Shown: positions 25,264-34,229 of the stretch, one piece after another | Numbering within the stretch: the first letter of the stretch is position 1 | Layout: each line of letters opens with the position of its first letter | NCBI GenBank assembly: GCA_020634215.1 | Contig: JACKCD010000021.1 | Location: 32,104-96,103 of the forward strand | DNA length: 64,000 nucleotides | Reading direction: 5' to 3' | DNA from: Ardenticatenaceae bacterium | GTDB taxonomy: Bacteria; Chloroflexota; Anaerolineae; Promineifilales; Promineifilaceae | Translations under genes and position numbers: made by a program | Notes under the pieces: model-generated | What the model was told of the DNA's origin: nothing | What the model saw: the letters and a program-made list of their open reading frames with translations, nothing else | The model's database searches: none

Positions 25264-25313
25264 AAGCAAACTTAATATTACTCCAGTGGGAGTATATATT
25301 AAGTTTCTTGCTT
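25264..25313. terminator. Strong hairpin downstream of the MacB gene
   Basis: The left arm AAGCAAACTTAATATTACTCC, loop AGTG, and right arm beginning GGAGTATATATTAAG and ending TTGCTT pair over about 20 bp with small bulges; a T7 run follows on the plus strand. It lies 75 bp beyond the stop of the MacB operon and is the best terminator candidate in the window. Confidence 0.7.
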
Positions 25314-25388
25314 TTTTTCTTACAATATAAAAAAGACGACCTTTTTATGTTTGTTGAAAAATTTTAAGAAACGGAGCAATATTTTGTG

Positions 25389-27323
25389 TTAAGCCCCCCG
25401 ACGAAACGCTTCAACTGGTTCCAGGCTGGAAGCACGTAGGGCTGGGTACGTGCCAGATACCAGGCCAATAATCCCCCCCACCAACGGCGTAATCAGCGGA
25501 ACGGCCGTATCTAACACCGGTGTCCACACCTGATACGCCGACACCCCCACCACAATCAAAATTCCCAGGCTGGCTCCCAAAATGCCGCCCACAATCCCCA
25601 TTGACGTGCTTTCCAGCAAAAACTGGGTGGCGATGTGGGCGCGTGTGGCCCCAATGGCGCGGCGCAGCCCAATTTCGCCCGTGCGCTCAATCACCGACAC
25701 CAGCGTGACGTTGCCAATGCCGATGGCTCCCACGATGAGCGACAGCCCACCCAGCAGCAAAAACATGACGTTGAGGTCGCTTTGTACGGCATCACGCACG
25801 CGGCGCGGTTCGGGGGCCAAATCAATTTTGAGCGCGGCATCATCATCGGGGCGCAGTGCCAGCGGGATTTGGCTGGCGATGAGGCCGGTGGCTCCAATGC
25901 GGGTTTCCACGACGACGGAGCCAGGGCCGACCAGGCCAAAATCGTGGCGGGCAGTGCCTTCGGGAATGATCACGGCGGCCATGAGGTCGGGCTGCCGCGC
26001 CACGCTTTGCAACACGCCAATGACCAGGTACAGATGGTCGCCAATGGAAATGGCGGGCAGTTGTTCCAGCTCGACAATCCCCAGCTTTTCGGCGGCGGCG
26101 GGGCCAAGCACGGCTACCCGGTCTTGCCGCTGGGAGTGGCCGAGATCAAGATAACGGCCGTTTTTCAACGCCGCCCGCACCGCCCGAAACAAACTGGGCG
26201 AAGCCGCCTGCACCGACAAATTAAACGCCGTCTGGCTGCGCGGGTCGCGCACCGGCGAGGCACTCACCAGTGAATTGCCTAGGGCCACTTCGCTCAACGT
26301 CCCGGCCGCCACCACCCCATTGAGCCGCAGCAGCCGCTCCGGTGCATCCCAGGGCAAGGCTCGTGGGTCAACCCCCGTGAGCGTGGATTTGCCCGTGACC
26401 ACAATTTCCGTGGCCGACAGCTCATCAAATTGGCTGATAATCCGGTTACTGGCGGTGCGCGACAACCCCAGCGTGGCAACCAGCGCCGTCAGCCCAATGA
26501 CCACCCCCAAAATGGTGAGTGCCGTCCGCCCCGGCCGGGCAAACATCCCCGCCACCGCCTCATTGAGCAGGTCGCGCACGCTAATGCCCGATTTGGACAC
26601 CGACTTGTCTGGTGAGGGGGCAGCAGCGGGCGAGGGGGAAGTGGTGCGGCTGAGTTCGGATAAACGGCCGTCTATAATTTGCACCCGACGGCCGGCGCGC
26701 TGTGCTACCTGCTCCTCATGGGTCACCACCACCATCGTCAAACCCTGCCGGTTTAGCTCCTCAAACAGATCCAGGATGCTGGCGGTGGATTGGGAGTCGA
26801 GATTGCCCGTTGGCTCGTCGCACAGCAGCAAGCTGGGCGACCCCATCAGGGCGCGGGCAATCGCCACCCGCTGCCGCTCCCCGCCCGACAGCTTAATTGG
26901 CAAATAATCCACCCGATGGCTCAACCCCACCCGCGCCAACGCCTCCCGCGCCCGCGCCTCGCGTCCCACGTGGGATTCGTTGCGGTACACTTCGGCCAGC
27001 ATCACGTTTTCCAGCACCGAGCGGTGGGGCAGCAGGTGAAAAGATTGAAAGACAAAACCGATGCGGCTGCTGCGTAGCCCGGCACGTTCATTGTCGCTCA
27101 ACGTCGTCGTTTCAATCCCGTCAAAAAGGTAATACCCGCTGCTGGGGCGATCCAAACAGCCCAGCACGTTGAGCAAGGTGGATTTGCCCGCGCCAGAAGG
27201 ACCGGTAATTGCCAGCCACTCCCCCGGTTCCACCTGCAAGTCTACGCCGATCAGCCCGTGAACAATGGGTTCAGTGCCAAACTGCCGGTTAACCTGCTGT
27301 AGCTCCAAAACGTAATGGGTCAT
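25389..27323 (-). CDS. macB: MacB-like ABC transporter (ATPase-permease fusion)
   Basis: A 644-residue protein with an N-terminal ATPase and C-terminal FtsX-like permease, the same arrangement and length as MacB. Walker A is GPSGAGKST (about residue 40), the signature LSGGERQRVAIARAL (about 145), and Walker B LLLCDEPTGNLDS (about 167). The first transmembrane helix lies near 275 (GRTALTILGVVIGLTALVA), followed by a large periplasm-type domain and three C-terminal helices. MacB-type exporters act as mechanotransmitters that expel peptides, lipids or macrolides. The gene overlaps the adaptor by 4 bp. Confidence 0.88.
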   Translation of the reverse strand: MTHYVLELQQVNRQFGTEPIVHGLIGVDLQVEPGEWLAITGPSGAGKSTLLNVLGCLDRPSSGYYLFDGIETTTLSDNERAGLRSSRIGFVFQSFHLLPHRSVLENVMLAEVYRNESHVGREARAREALARVGLSHRVDYLPIKLSGGERQRVAIARALMGSPSLLLCDEPTGNLDSQSTASILDLFEELNRQGLTMVVVTHEEQVAQRAGRRVQIIDGRLSELSRTTSPSPAAAPSPDKSVSKSGISVRDLLNEAVAGMFARPGRTALTILGVVIGLTALVATLGLSRTASNRIISQFDELSATEIVVTGKSTLTGVDPRALPWDAPERLLRLNGVVAAGTLSEVALGNSLVSASPVRDPRSQTAFNLSVQAASPSLFRAVRAALKNGRYLDLGHSQRQDRVAVLGPAAAEKLGIVELEQLPAISIGDHLYLVIGVLQSVARQPDLMAAVIIPEGTARHDFGLVGPGSVVVETRIGATGLIASQIPLALRPDDDAALKIDLAPEPRRVRDAVQSDLNVMFLLLGGLSLIVGAIGIGNVTLVSVIERTGEIGLRRAIGATRAHIATQFLLESTSMGIVGGILGASLGILIVVGVSAYQVWTPVLDTAVPLITPLVGGIIGLVSGTYPALRASSLEPVEAFRRGA

Positions 27324-28768
27324 GGCTCTTCCCCCGCCGTGTCAAAACCAACAACCACTAAATCCCCCGGCGTGAGCGTGCCGTCTACGGGAGTAATTTC
27401 CACAAAGCCATCGGCCGAAAGCCCTGGCTCAACGGTGATAAAGCTGCCGTCGCCTAGCTGCACGCGGGAACTGCCGTCGGCGGCGAGGAAGAGGGCGCTG
27501 ATGGGAACGGCCGTTACCGCCCCACCCGTAGACTCCACCGGAATCGTCAGCCGCAGCGAGAACCCTTCCAGCGAAGCCGAAGCCGTTTCCACCCGCGTTT
27601 CAAAATAAACGTGGAACCCATCCACCCCGTCGGTGCCGGGGGAATCGGCCACCCGTTCCACCACCCCCGTCGCTTCCAGCCCCAGCGTCGGCTCATCAAT
27701 TGTCACCGGCATCCCCGCCCGCACCAACTGCGCCTCATCCAGCGGCAGCGATGAATCTACGGCCAACTGGTTGTTGGTGACGGTCAGCAGCGGCCCGCTG
27801 GCTGTTTCGCCCACGTTCAGCGTCAACTGCTCCACGCGGGCGGGCAGCGTCGTCAGAAAGATGATTTCGTCGAGCGGCAGCTTCACCCCGGCATCCCGCC
27901 GCGCCTGTTCCAGTTCGGCATTCAACTGTGCCACCGTTTGCGCCGCCAGTTCAGCTTCCCCGGCGGCGGCTTGCTGGGCGGCAACGGCCGTTTCCACCGC
28001 CACCTCACCCGCCAACCGCACCGCCAACGCCTCGGCCTCTGCCTGCGCTTGGTTTGCCGCCCCCGCTTCATTCGCCGCTTTTTCCGCCGCCAAATTGTCG
28101 CTGTCGGCCTGGGCTTTGGCGGCGGCTACGGCGCGTTCGGCCAGGGTGGTGTGGGTAACGGCCGTTTGTTGCTCAAGTTTGGCCGCAGCTAAGGCTTGTT
28201 CCAACTGCTGAATGGTGGCTTGCTGAACGGCCGTTGCCCCAAACGGCTCAAACCCGGCAGCCGTCACCCAGTTGGCAATAGCACTGCTGGTTTGCTCATC
28301 AAAACGGCCGTCAACGTCCCCCGGATCAAACCCCAGCCGCTGCAACGCCTCCTCCAACTGCGCCACGTCGCTTCCCTGGCTGCCCGGCACAAAATCACGG
28401 TAGGCTGGCAATGCCCCGGTTAGGACAAAAACCGGCCGTCCTGAAACCGTCAGCACCACATCCCCCTCGGCAAGCTGGGTGCCGCGTGGCGGCAGCGTCG
28501 TAATGACCCCCGCCTCGCCCTTCAGAGCTGAGGGTGCCAATGCCACCGTTTGCGGCAGTCCAAACCGTGCCGTGCCCCGCGTCACCACGCGGGAACTCAG
28601 CACCCGTTCTTCCACCGGCACTAAAATAGCGGATGGGGTGGGGGGAGCGGTTCGTGCCGCTGCCTCGGCCGGGGACTGAATTTGCGAGCCAATAACCCAA
28701 CTGCCAATGGCGATCAGCACGACCACCGCTAAAACAAGGATGAGGGTTGTGATGCGTTTGCGCGTCAT
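27320..28768 (-). CDS. Adaptor (HlyD-like) with peptidoglycan-binding domain
   Basis: A 482-residue membrane-anchored adaptor for the MacB transporter. After a transmembrane helix (about residues 7-27) there is a beta-rich segment, a peptidoglycan-binding-type helix bundle (DVAQLEEALQRLGFDPGDVDGRFDEQT, split here as two stretches), and a long Ala/Glu/Gln-rich coiled coil (about 190-285), then barrel-like domains. This architecture is common for adaptors in monoderm and Chloroflexota bacteria. ATG 28768 is taken as the start; an in-frame TTG at 28780 would add four residues. Little Shine-Dalgarno signal is seen for either. Confidence 0.82.
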   Translation of the reverse strand: MTRKRITTLILVLAVVVLIAIGSWVIGSQIQSPAEAAARTAPPTPSAILVPVEERVLSSRVVTRGTARFGLPQTVALAPSALKGEAGVITTLPPRGTQLAEGDVVLTVSGRPVFVLTGALPAYRDFVPGSQGSDVAQLEEALQRLGFDPGDVDGRFDEQTSSAIANWVTAAGFEPFGATAVQQATIQQLEQALAAAKLEQQTAVTHTTLAERAVAAAKAQADSDNLAAEKAANEAGAANQAQAEAEALAVRLAGEVAVETAVAAQQAAAGEAELAAQTVAQLNAELEQARRDAGVKLPLDEIIFLTTLPARVEQLTLNVGETASGPLLTVTNNQLAVDSSLPLDEAQLVRAGMPVTIDEPTLGLEATGVVERVADSPGTDGVDGFHVYFETRVETASASLEGFSLRLTIPVESTGGAVTAVPISALFLAADGSSRVQLGDGSFITVEPGLSADGFVEITPVDGTLTPGDLVVVGFDTAGEEP

Positions 28769-28791
28769 AAACTTTTTCAAACATAAACTGT

Positions 28792-28846
28792 TGGGAATTG
28801 GAGATTGGAGATTAGGGATTCAAAATCTCCAATCTCCCAATCTCTG
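28792..28846. repeat. R1 hairpin repeat between lipoprotein and adaptor genes
   Basis: Inverted repeat of GGAGATTGGAGATTAG words and AATCTCCAATCTCCC. It sits inside the putative regulator-to-MacB operon, where it could attenuate transcription or stabilise a processed end. Confidence 0.75.
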
Positions 28847-28871
28847 CCCATCAGTTTATGCCCATATCCAA

Positions 28872-29819
28872 TTAGCTTTTACGTCCAGAATACAGTTCAC
28901 GTTCGATGGCATCTTCGGCCGGCTCCAAATAACTAACCTCGCACTGATACGAGGCAATCGCCAGCGCCCGTTCATACTCTTGCAGTTGCCCCAGCGCCGC
29001 CATTGCATCCGACGACAGTGCCTCTAGCGGCTGCCCGCCCGTGATGGCTTCCAGACGGTTCCGCAAATCTGGCTCAATATCCTTCTCGTGGTTGTAATCA
29101 AAACCGGCCTCACGCATACATTGGCTGTATTTCCCAATCGCCTCCACCATGCGCGGGTCTTGCTCAATCAGCGCATCTTTGGGATTGCGATAGGTGGCCG
29201 TCAACTGCTCGGCGGTAAACGATTTCTCAATGGCGGCACGGGTGCAGCCCCCGGTGCGCCCCAAATCTTCAATTTCAATGGCAACGGCAAAGGTGACGTT
29301 GCTGTTTTCCCCGATCAGTGTTTGGTTATAGGCTACCTGGTCGGCCGGCGACAAATTGCGGAAAATATCCACATTGCGATCCCCTAGGCCAATTTGGGCA
29401 GGGGTGGCTCGTTCTTCTAATTGCGGTGGCTTGCCCGTGTAGAGGGTCGAAATGCCGTAGCCATATTCATTAAAATATTGCCGTTCCGTCATGCCCGGCA
29501 GCGACTTGTCCGACACCATCCCCCGTCGCACCGTGTTATAGTCGGCTGCCACATATTCAAACCCGGCATCGCTCATACAGGTAGCAATATCAGCCTCCAC
29601 CGCCTCAATTTTGCTCACTAATTCTTGCCTACTCAGCCCATACTCCTCGGTTCCCGGCAGCGGGCTGCCGTCAGGTGCCGTGCCACCCGCCGAATTGAGT
29701 AGAGTTGCTGTGGCTCCGCAGCCTACGAGTATCAGACTTGCCAAAGCCCCCAGCAGCAAGACCCAGCGATAAATTTTTGCCTCATTGATCTGATGTTCGG
29801 AAATCGGAAAACGCTTCAT
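28872..29819 (-). CDS. Lipoprotein with duplicated CMxxAGFxY motif
   Basis: A 315-residue lipoprotein with a signal peptide and lipobox LVGC (Cys about 34). Two copies of a C-M-x-x-A-G-F-x-Y pattern occur (CMSDAGFEYV, about 77, and CMREAGFDYN, about 235), each in a helix-rich context, so the mature part is probably an internal duplication with a disulfide-capable Cys in each half. Its place between a histidine kinase and an efflux system suggests a ligand-sensing or capture role; this is inference. ATG 29819 has GGGAGG 8 nt upstream. A longer frame running in from the kinase gene is an artefact of a frameshift there. Confidence 0.72.
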   Translation of the reverse strand: MKRFPISEHQINEAKIYRWVLLLGALASLILVGCGATATLLNSAGGTAPDGSPLPGTEEYGLSRQELVSKIEAVEADIATCMSDAGFEYVAADYNTVRRGMVSDKSLPGMTERQYFNEYGYGISTLYTGKPPQLEERATPAQIGLGDRNVDIFRNLSPADQVAYNQTLIGENSNVTFAVAIEIEDLGRTGGCTRAAIEKSFTAEQLTATYRNPKDALIEQDPRMVEAIGKYSQCMREAGFDYNHEKDIEPDLRNRLEAITGGQPLEALSSDAMAALGQLQEYERALAIASYQCEVSYLEPAEDAIERELYSGRKS

Positions 29820-29840
29820 TCCAATACCTCCCTGTGCGAT

Positions 29841-29870
29841 AAGTTCAACTTCTTTGGAGAAGTTGAACTT
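29841..29870. terminator. Hairpin between kinase and lipoprotein genes
   Basis: Perfect 12-bp arms AAGTTCAACTTC and GAAGTTGAACTT around a 6-base loop, 5 bp after the kinase stop. On the minus strand no U-tract follows, so it may be an attenuator rather than a full terminator. Confidence 0.6.
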
Positions 29871-29874
29871 TTTG

Positions 29875-31295
29875 TTACATCCTAGACGACTTGTTGTTTG
29901 CCGTGCTGGACAAATGAACAGTAAACGTAGAACCCTGGTCAATCTGGCTTTGCACGCTAATCGAACCACCGTGCGAGCGGGCAATCTCATGGGCGATTGC
30001 CAGCCCCAGCCCACGCCACCCCTACCATTTTGCCCCAGCCGCCGCACTCGGCTCTTTTCCACCCGGTAAAACCGCTCAAAAAGGTGGGGCAAATGATCCT
30101 CTGCAATACCCAGCCCTGTGTCAGCAATGGTAACATGAATTTTCCCACTGCCTTCCGTGGCAGTAATCTGCACTTCCCCTTCCGGCGGCGTGTATTTGAT
30201 GGCGTTGTCCAGCAAGTTGAGAAAGAGCCGAATGAGCAAATCCATGTCTCCGACAAGGGTGCTGGTGGAACTGATCTGTTCAATAATGCGGATGGATTTG
30301 GCGGCAGCCAACGGCCGTATTGTGTCCACCACTGCCCCTAACAAGTCCGCTGCCGGAATCGGTTCAGATTCCCCCTTCAAGACACCTTGATCCAGCCGCG
30401 CCATAAACAGCAGGTCGTTGCTTAGTCGGCTGAGTCGGTCAACCTGCTCTTCCATGCTTTGCAGTGTGGCAACATATTGCTCATTGTCACGCGGCTGGCT
30501 CAACGTCACGCCAATCCGCCCCTTTAGCGCTGCCAATGGGGTTCGCAATTCATGCGCGGCATCCCCCGTAAAACGTCGCTCGCGGTCAAACGCCTGCTGC
30601 AGGCGGTCAAGCATCCCATCAAACGTCTGCGCCAAACGGCCGATTTCATCCCGTGGTCCTGGATAAGCAATCCGTCGGTTCAAATCCTCTGCTGTGATAG
30701 ACTGCGCTGTTTGCGTAATCCGGTTGATCGGGTTCAGGGCGCGGGTTGCCAGAAACAGGCCACCAAAGCCAGCCAGGATGAGTGCCAGTGGAATCGCCAG
30801 CCCGATTTGCTGCTGCAAGCTAACCAGCGCCAGCCGAATTGCCTCCAGCTCTTGCAGTACCTGCACATAACCCGTGACCTTGCCCACCGTTACTTCGCGG
30901 CTCAAAATGCGCCATGATTCTCCATCGGCCAACTGTGAATAATAGCCAGAGGGCAATTGTTGGGGCTGCGGGGCGTGGTTGTCGCTGCCAATTTGATCCC
31001 AGGCTGTGCCGTCAGGAGCTACCAGATAGATGAGAAACTTGTCGTCTATATTCCGCAGCGCATCTGGATTGTTGGCTAAATTTTTGAAGGTAAGATGCTC
31101 TCCTTCTCGGTCAACGTTAATGAGCGTTTGGGCCAGTGCCAGTTCCAGCGCATGGTCAGCTTGGGCAACCATATTGCGTTGGGTTTGCCAATAGACGTAG
31201 ACTGAAAACAGCAGCAGAATAGCCCCCAGAAAGAGAACATACCAGGCAGTAAGGCGCAGGCGGATGGGAGGCTGGTATGATTTAAGTCGGCTCAT
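29875..31295 (-). pseudogene. Sensor histidine kinase with a one-base frameshift in the ATPase domain
   Basis: A membrane sensor kinase: helix 1 (about residues 17-34), an extracytoplasmic sensor domain, helix 2 (about 166-184), HAMP, then HisKA with the phosphorylated His in FTGDAAHELRTPLAALKGRI (about 256). The ATPase domain has the N box (NLLDNAIKYTP), G1 (DTGLGIAEDHL) and F box (LFERFYRVEKSR). At the G2 box, near 30010, one base is missing; shifting one frame restores LGLAIAHEIARSHGGSISVQ and a natural end at 29875. Without the repair the kinase would lose its ATP lid. Either a real mutation or a C-run sequencing error. Confidence 0.82.
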
Positions 31296-31301
31296 ATAAC
31301 C

Positions 31302-31985
31302 TTATGTTGTTTCCTCGGCTGCCAGACGATACCCCATACCGCGCACCGTTTGAATAAGCGGATAGGGAGCATCCTGGTCAATTTTGCGTCGCAGATAACC
31401 GATGTAGACATCCACGACGTTGGACTCGTGATAGTAATCAAAATTCCAGACGTGTTCGCCAATTTGGGTGCGTGTCAGCACTTGGTCGGGATGGCGCATC
31501 AGGTATTCCAGCACGGCGTATTCTCGCGGGCGCAGATCAATAAGTTGGCCGCTTCGTTTGACAGATTTTTTCGCCGTGTCCATTTCCAAATCGGCCACAC
31601 GCAGCACGCTGCCCTGCTGTTGCAGCGGTGGGCGGCGCAGCAGGGCGTTGATGCGAGCCAGCAGTTCAGGGAAGGCAAAGGGTTTGACCAGATAATCATC
31701 GGCACCGGTGTTTAACCCTTTCACCCGGTCGTCAATGGTGTCACGCGCTGTGAGCATGAGAATGGGTGTTTTGTGCCCCATATTACGCAACGTTTGCATC
31801 AGTTCTAACCCGTCCATGCCGGGGAGCATGATGTCTAAAATAAGAGCGTCGTATTCTGCAGACAAGGCAAAATGCAACCCGTCCTCGCCATCTTCAGCGA
31901 CATCAACGGCATAGCCAAATTCGGTTAGCCCTTGCCGGACCCATTCAGAAATACCTGGTTCATCTTCAACAACTAGCAAACGCAT
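31302..31985 (-). CDS. OmpR/PhoB-family response regulator
   Basis: A 227-residue DNA-binding response regulator. The receiver domain shows the acidic pair in VVEDEPG, the phospho-acceptor Asp in LILDIMLPGMDG, the Thr in MLTARDTI and the Lys in LVKPFAFPELL. The C-terminal winged helix has LRPREYAVLEYL and VYIGYLRRKID. It should control the kinase-linked efflux genes downstream; the kinase starts 6 bp after its stop. ATG 31985 is chosen to match the family start (MRLLVVEDE); a GTG at 32030 would add 15 residues. Confidence 0.9.
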   Translation of the reverse strand: MRLLVVEDEPGISEWVRQGLTEFGYAVDVAEDGEDGLHFALSAEYDALILDIMLPGMDGLELMQTLRNMGHKTPILMLTARDTIDDRVKGLNTGADDYLVKPFAFPELLARINALLRRPPLQQQGSVLRVADLEMDTAKKSVKRSGQLIDLRPREYAVLEYLMRHPDQVLTRTQIGEHVWNFDYYHESNVVDVYIGYLRRKIDQDAPYPLIQTVRGMGYRLAAEETT

Positions 31986-32199
31986 GGTTATTGTGTCTTG
32001 AAGCTCCTCTTGTTTTTTAACGGCTGTCACATTTGCTAGTTAGTATAGGCGGAAAAAATAAGAAAACGGTGAAGCGGTGTCGGGGAGATGGAAAACATTA
32101 CCTATAACATTTTGCCGATGACGCTAGACAGCTTAACTTTTATGATCATGGTACAAAACTTTTGCGAGTTAAGCCAGGAGGCGATAAACACAAAAAAAT

Positions 32200-32607
32200 A
32201 TGTCGGCAGAGAGCATTTGTTTACAATGTGGGGCATGTTGTGCGTATTTTAGAGTTGCGTTTTATTGGGGGGAGGCCGATCCGAACGTTGAGGGAACGGT
32301 TCCTATGGAACTGACACAAAAGCTAGACCCGCTGCGGGTGGTAATGAAAGGAACGCACAGCCGGCCGGTACGCTGTGTGGCGTTGGACGGTACGGTGGGG
32401 CAGGGTGTGTGCTGCACCATTTATGAAAGCCGACCGTCGCCGTGCCGTGAGCTACAGGTGGCGTGGGTGAATGGGGTGCCGAGTGAGCAGTGTGACCGGG
32501 CGCGGCTGGCGTGGGGGCTGAAGCCAATTGAGATGGGGGAATTGTTAACGGCCGTTTCTCCCCTCCCATCCCTTCCCACAAACCACCCAATCGTTGCCCA
32601 ACCGTAG
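32200..32607 (+). CDS. YkgJ-family cysteine-cluster protein
   Basis: A 135-residue protein with the YkgJ/UPF0153 Cys pattern: CLQCGACC near residue 7, a downstream Cys in the RCVALDG strand, GVCCTIYESRPSPCREL near 75-93 and a final Cys (SEQCDRAR). These proteins probably bind zinc or an iron-sulfur cluster; their role is not established. Divergent from the response regulator. A GGAGG lies about 20 nt upstream, rather far, so a later start is conceivable, but the Cys motif begins at residue 8 and argues for ATG 32200. Confidence 0.8.
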   Translation: MSAESICLQCGACCAYFRVAFYWGEADPNVEGTVPMELTQKLDPLRVVMKGTHSRPVRCVALDGTVGQGVCCTIYESRPSPCRELQVAWVNGVPSEQCDRARLAWGLKPIEMGELLTAVSPLPSLPTNHPIVAQP

Positions 32608-32745
32608 CCGTAGCGTGGAACATTTTTGACCACATTTTCGTATTATATGTATAAGGATCGGACACATCGTCCTCACTTCTACACTGGGAGCTTCCGAGAC
32701 TACAATAAAACTGGTTTTGCAAGTGGGTGTGTAAGGAGAATAACA

Positions 32746-34158
32746 GTGACCAGCAAAGCAAGAACCAAAATATTCATGGGCATGGTTGCTCTAGGTTTGC
32801 TGCTGCTAACCTGGGGTCGTATGCCCGCTGCCGTTCAGGCCGCAGATTCCGCCTGGCAGGCAAAATATTGGAATAACACCAATTTAACGGGTGATCCGGT
32901 GCTGGAACGCACCGAATCGGAGCTTAATCACGATTGGGGGCGGGGAAGCCCAGCCGATGGCATTGTCAACACCAGTGATTTCTCGGCGCGGTGGCAGCGC
33001 AGCGTCAACTTTTCGGCCGGCACCTATCGCTTTACAGCCACAATGGACGACGGGATGCGGGTGTGGGTGGACGAGGTGTTGATCATTGATTCCTGGACGG
33101 ACAGCCAGGTTCACACCCTTACCCACGATCTCTTTCTGGCCTCCGGCGATCATGTGGTCAAGGTAAAGTATTACGATGCTGGCGGCGATGCCGTTGCCAA
33201 GCTGTCGTGGACGGCCGTTAGTGGCACAGCCCCGGCGACGGTGGTGAACTGGAAGGGTGAATATTTTAACAATACGGGTTTGTTAGGAACGGCCGTTTTG
33301 GTGCGTGACGATGCCAACATCAGCTTCAACTGGGGCAACGGCTCGCCCGCATCCGGTCTGGTTGCCAACGACCAATTCTCAGTCCGCTGGTCGCGCAGCA
33401 TGACCTTTGCTCCTGGCCGCTACCGCTTCACCGCTGCCGCCGATGACGGCGTGCGCGTGTGGGTCAACAACCAGCAGCTCATCAACGCCTGGTATGACCA
33501 TCAGGTGCAGAGCTTTAGCGGTGAGATTGATTTGCCCGCCACCAGCGTACCGGTGCGGGTGGAATATTATGAACACGGTGGCGGTGCCGAAATCAACTTC
33601 TCATGGACACAGCTTACGGGTTCGTCTCAACCTACCCCAACTCCTGTGCCTTCGGTGCCAACTGGCAACACCGGCGTTGTCCAAAGCAGCCGTCTCAACG
33701 TCCGCTTTGGCCCCGGTTTGAGCTATGGCGTGATTACCCAGCTCACAAAAGGCCAAGCCGTTTCTTTGGCTGGCTATCGTAGTGCCGACAGCCATTGGGT
33801 GATGATTAACTGGAACAACAGCACCGCCTGGGTCAGTGGCCTGCCTCCCTACCTCTCCACCAATGTGCCCATTAGCAGCCTAAGCGTCTGGTCAGGATCC
33901 GTCCCTGCGCCCGGAAGCTCGGTCCCTGGGCCAACGGCTACGGTCATCACCGTCTACTACCTCAACATCCGCAGTGGCCCTGATGTCAGTTTTGGGGTCA
34001 TTAAAGCCATGCCCAACGGCACGCTCATGACGCTGCTGGGGCGTAATGCCGCTGCTACCTGGGCCAACGTGCGGCTGGCCGATGGCACCGTGGGCTGGAT
34101 GAGTGCCCGCTATCTGTCCACATCCGTGCCGTTAAACAATTTGCCCATTACCGGTTAG
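32746..34158 (+). CDS. Secreted protein with two PA14 domains and two SH3b domains
   Basis: A 470-residue exported protein. The GTG at 32746 is preferred because AAGGAG stands 7 nt before it; the upstream in-frame ATG at 32626 would put 40 unlikely residues ahead of the signal peptide (KIFMGMVALGLLLLTWG). Two PA14-type modules follow (about 34-165 and 170-290), each with W-x-x-x-Y-W/F-N, a GTYRFT or GRYRFT strand and DDGMRVWVD/DDGVRVWVN, a fold that binds carbohydrate in related proteins. After a Pro-Thr linker come two bacterial SH3 domains (LNVRFGPGLSYGVI, LNIRSGPDVSFGVI). A cell-wall or polysaccharide-binding role is inferred. Confidence 0.85.
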   Translation: MTSKARTKIFMGMVALGLLLLTWGRMPAAVQAADSAWQAKYWNNTNLTGDPVLERTESELNHDWGRGSPADGIVNTSDFSARWQRSVNFSAGTYRFTATMDDGMRVWVDEVLIIDSWTDSQVHTLTHDLFLASGDHVVKVKYYDAGGDAVAKLSWTAVSGTAPATVVNWKGEYFNNTGLLGTAVLVRDDANISFNWGNGSPASGLVANDQFSVRWSRSMTFAPGRYRFTAAADDGVRVWVNNQQLINAWYDHQVQSFSGEIDLPATSVPVRVEYYEHGGGAEINFSWTQLTGSSQPTPTPVPSVPTGNTGVVQSSRLNVRFGPGLSYGVITQLTKGQAVSLAGYRSADSHWVMINWNNSTAWVSGLPPYLSTNVPISSLSVWSGSVPAPGSSVPGPTATVITVYYLNIRSGPDVSFGVIKAMPNGTLMTLLGRNAAATWANVRLADGTVGWMSARYLSTSVPLNNLPITG

Positions 34159-34175
34159 CAAACTTGTCATTTGAG

Positions 34176-34226
34176 GGCGTGGTGCGTAGTGCGTGGTGCG
34201 TAAAAGCTCACGCACCACGCACCACG
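34176..34226. terminator. Bidirectional hairpin (R6: GTGGTGCGT / ACGCACCAC)
   Basis: Iterated GCGTGGTGCGTAGTGCG words pair with CGCACCACGCACCACG across a 9-base spacer. It lies between the convergent PA14/SH3 gene and the first array gene, 3 bp from the latter's stop, as expected for a shared terminator. Confidence 0.7.
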
Positions 34227-34229
34227 TCA

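Noticed and set aside
28872..31295. A single 807-residue kinase-lipoprotein fusion
   Set aside because: The join is created by the frameshift near 30010. The lipoprotein has its own Shine-Dalgarno, start and signal peptide, and the kinase has its own stop in the restored frame.
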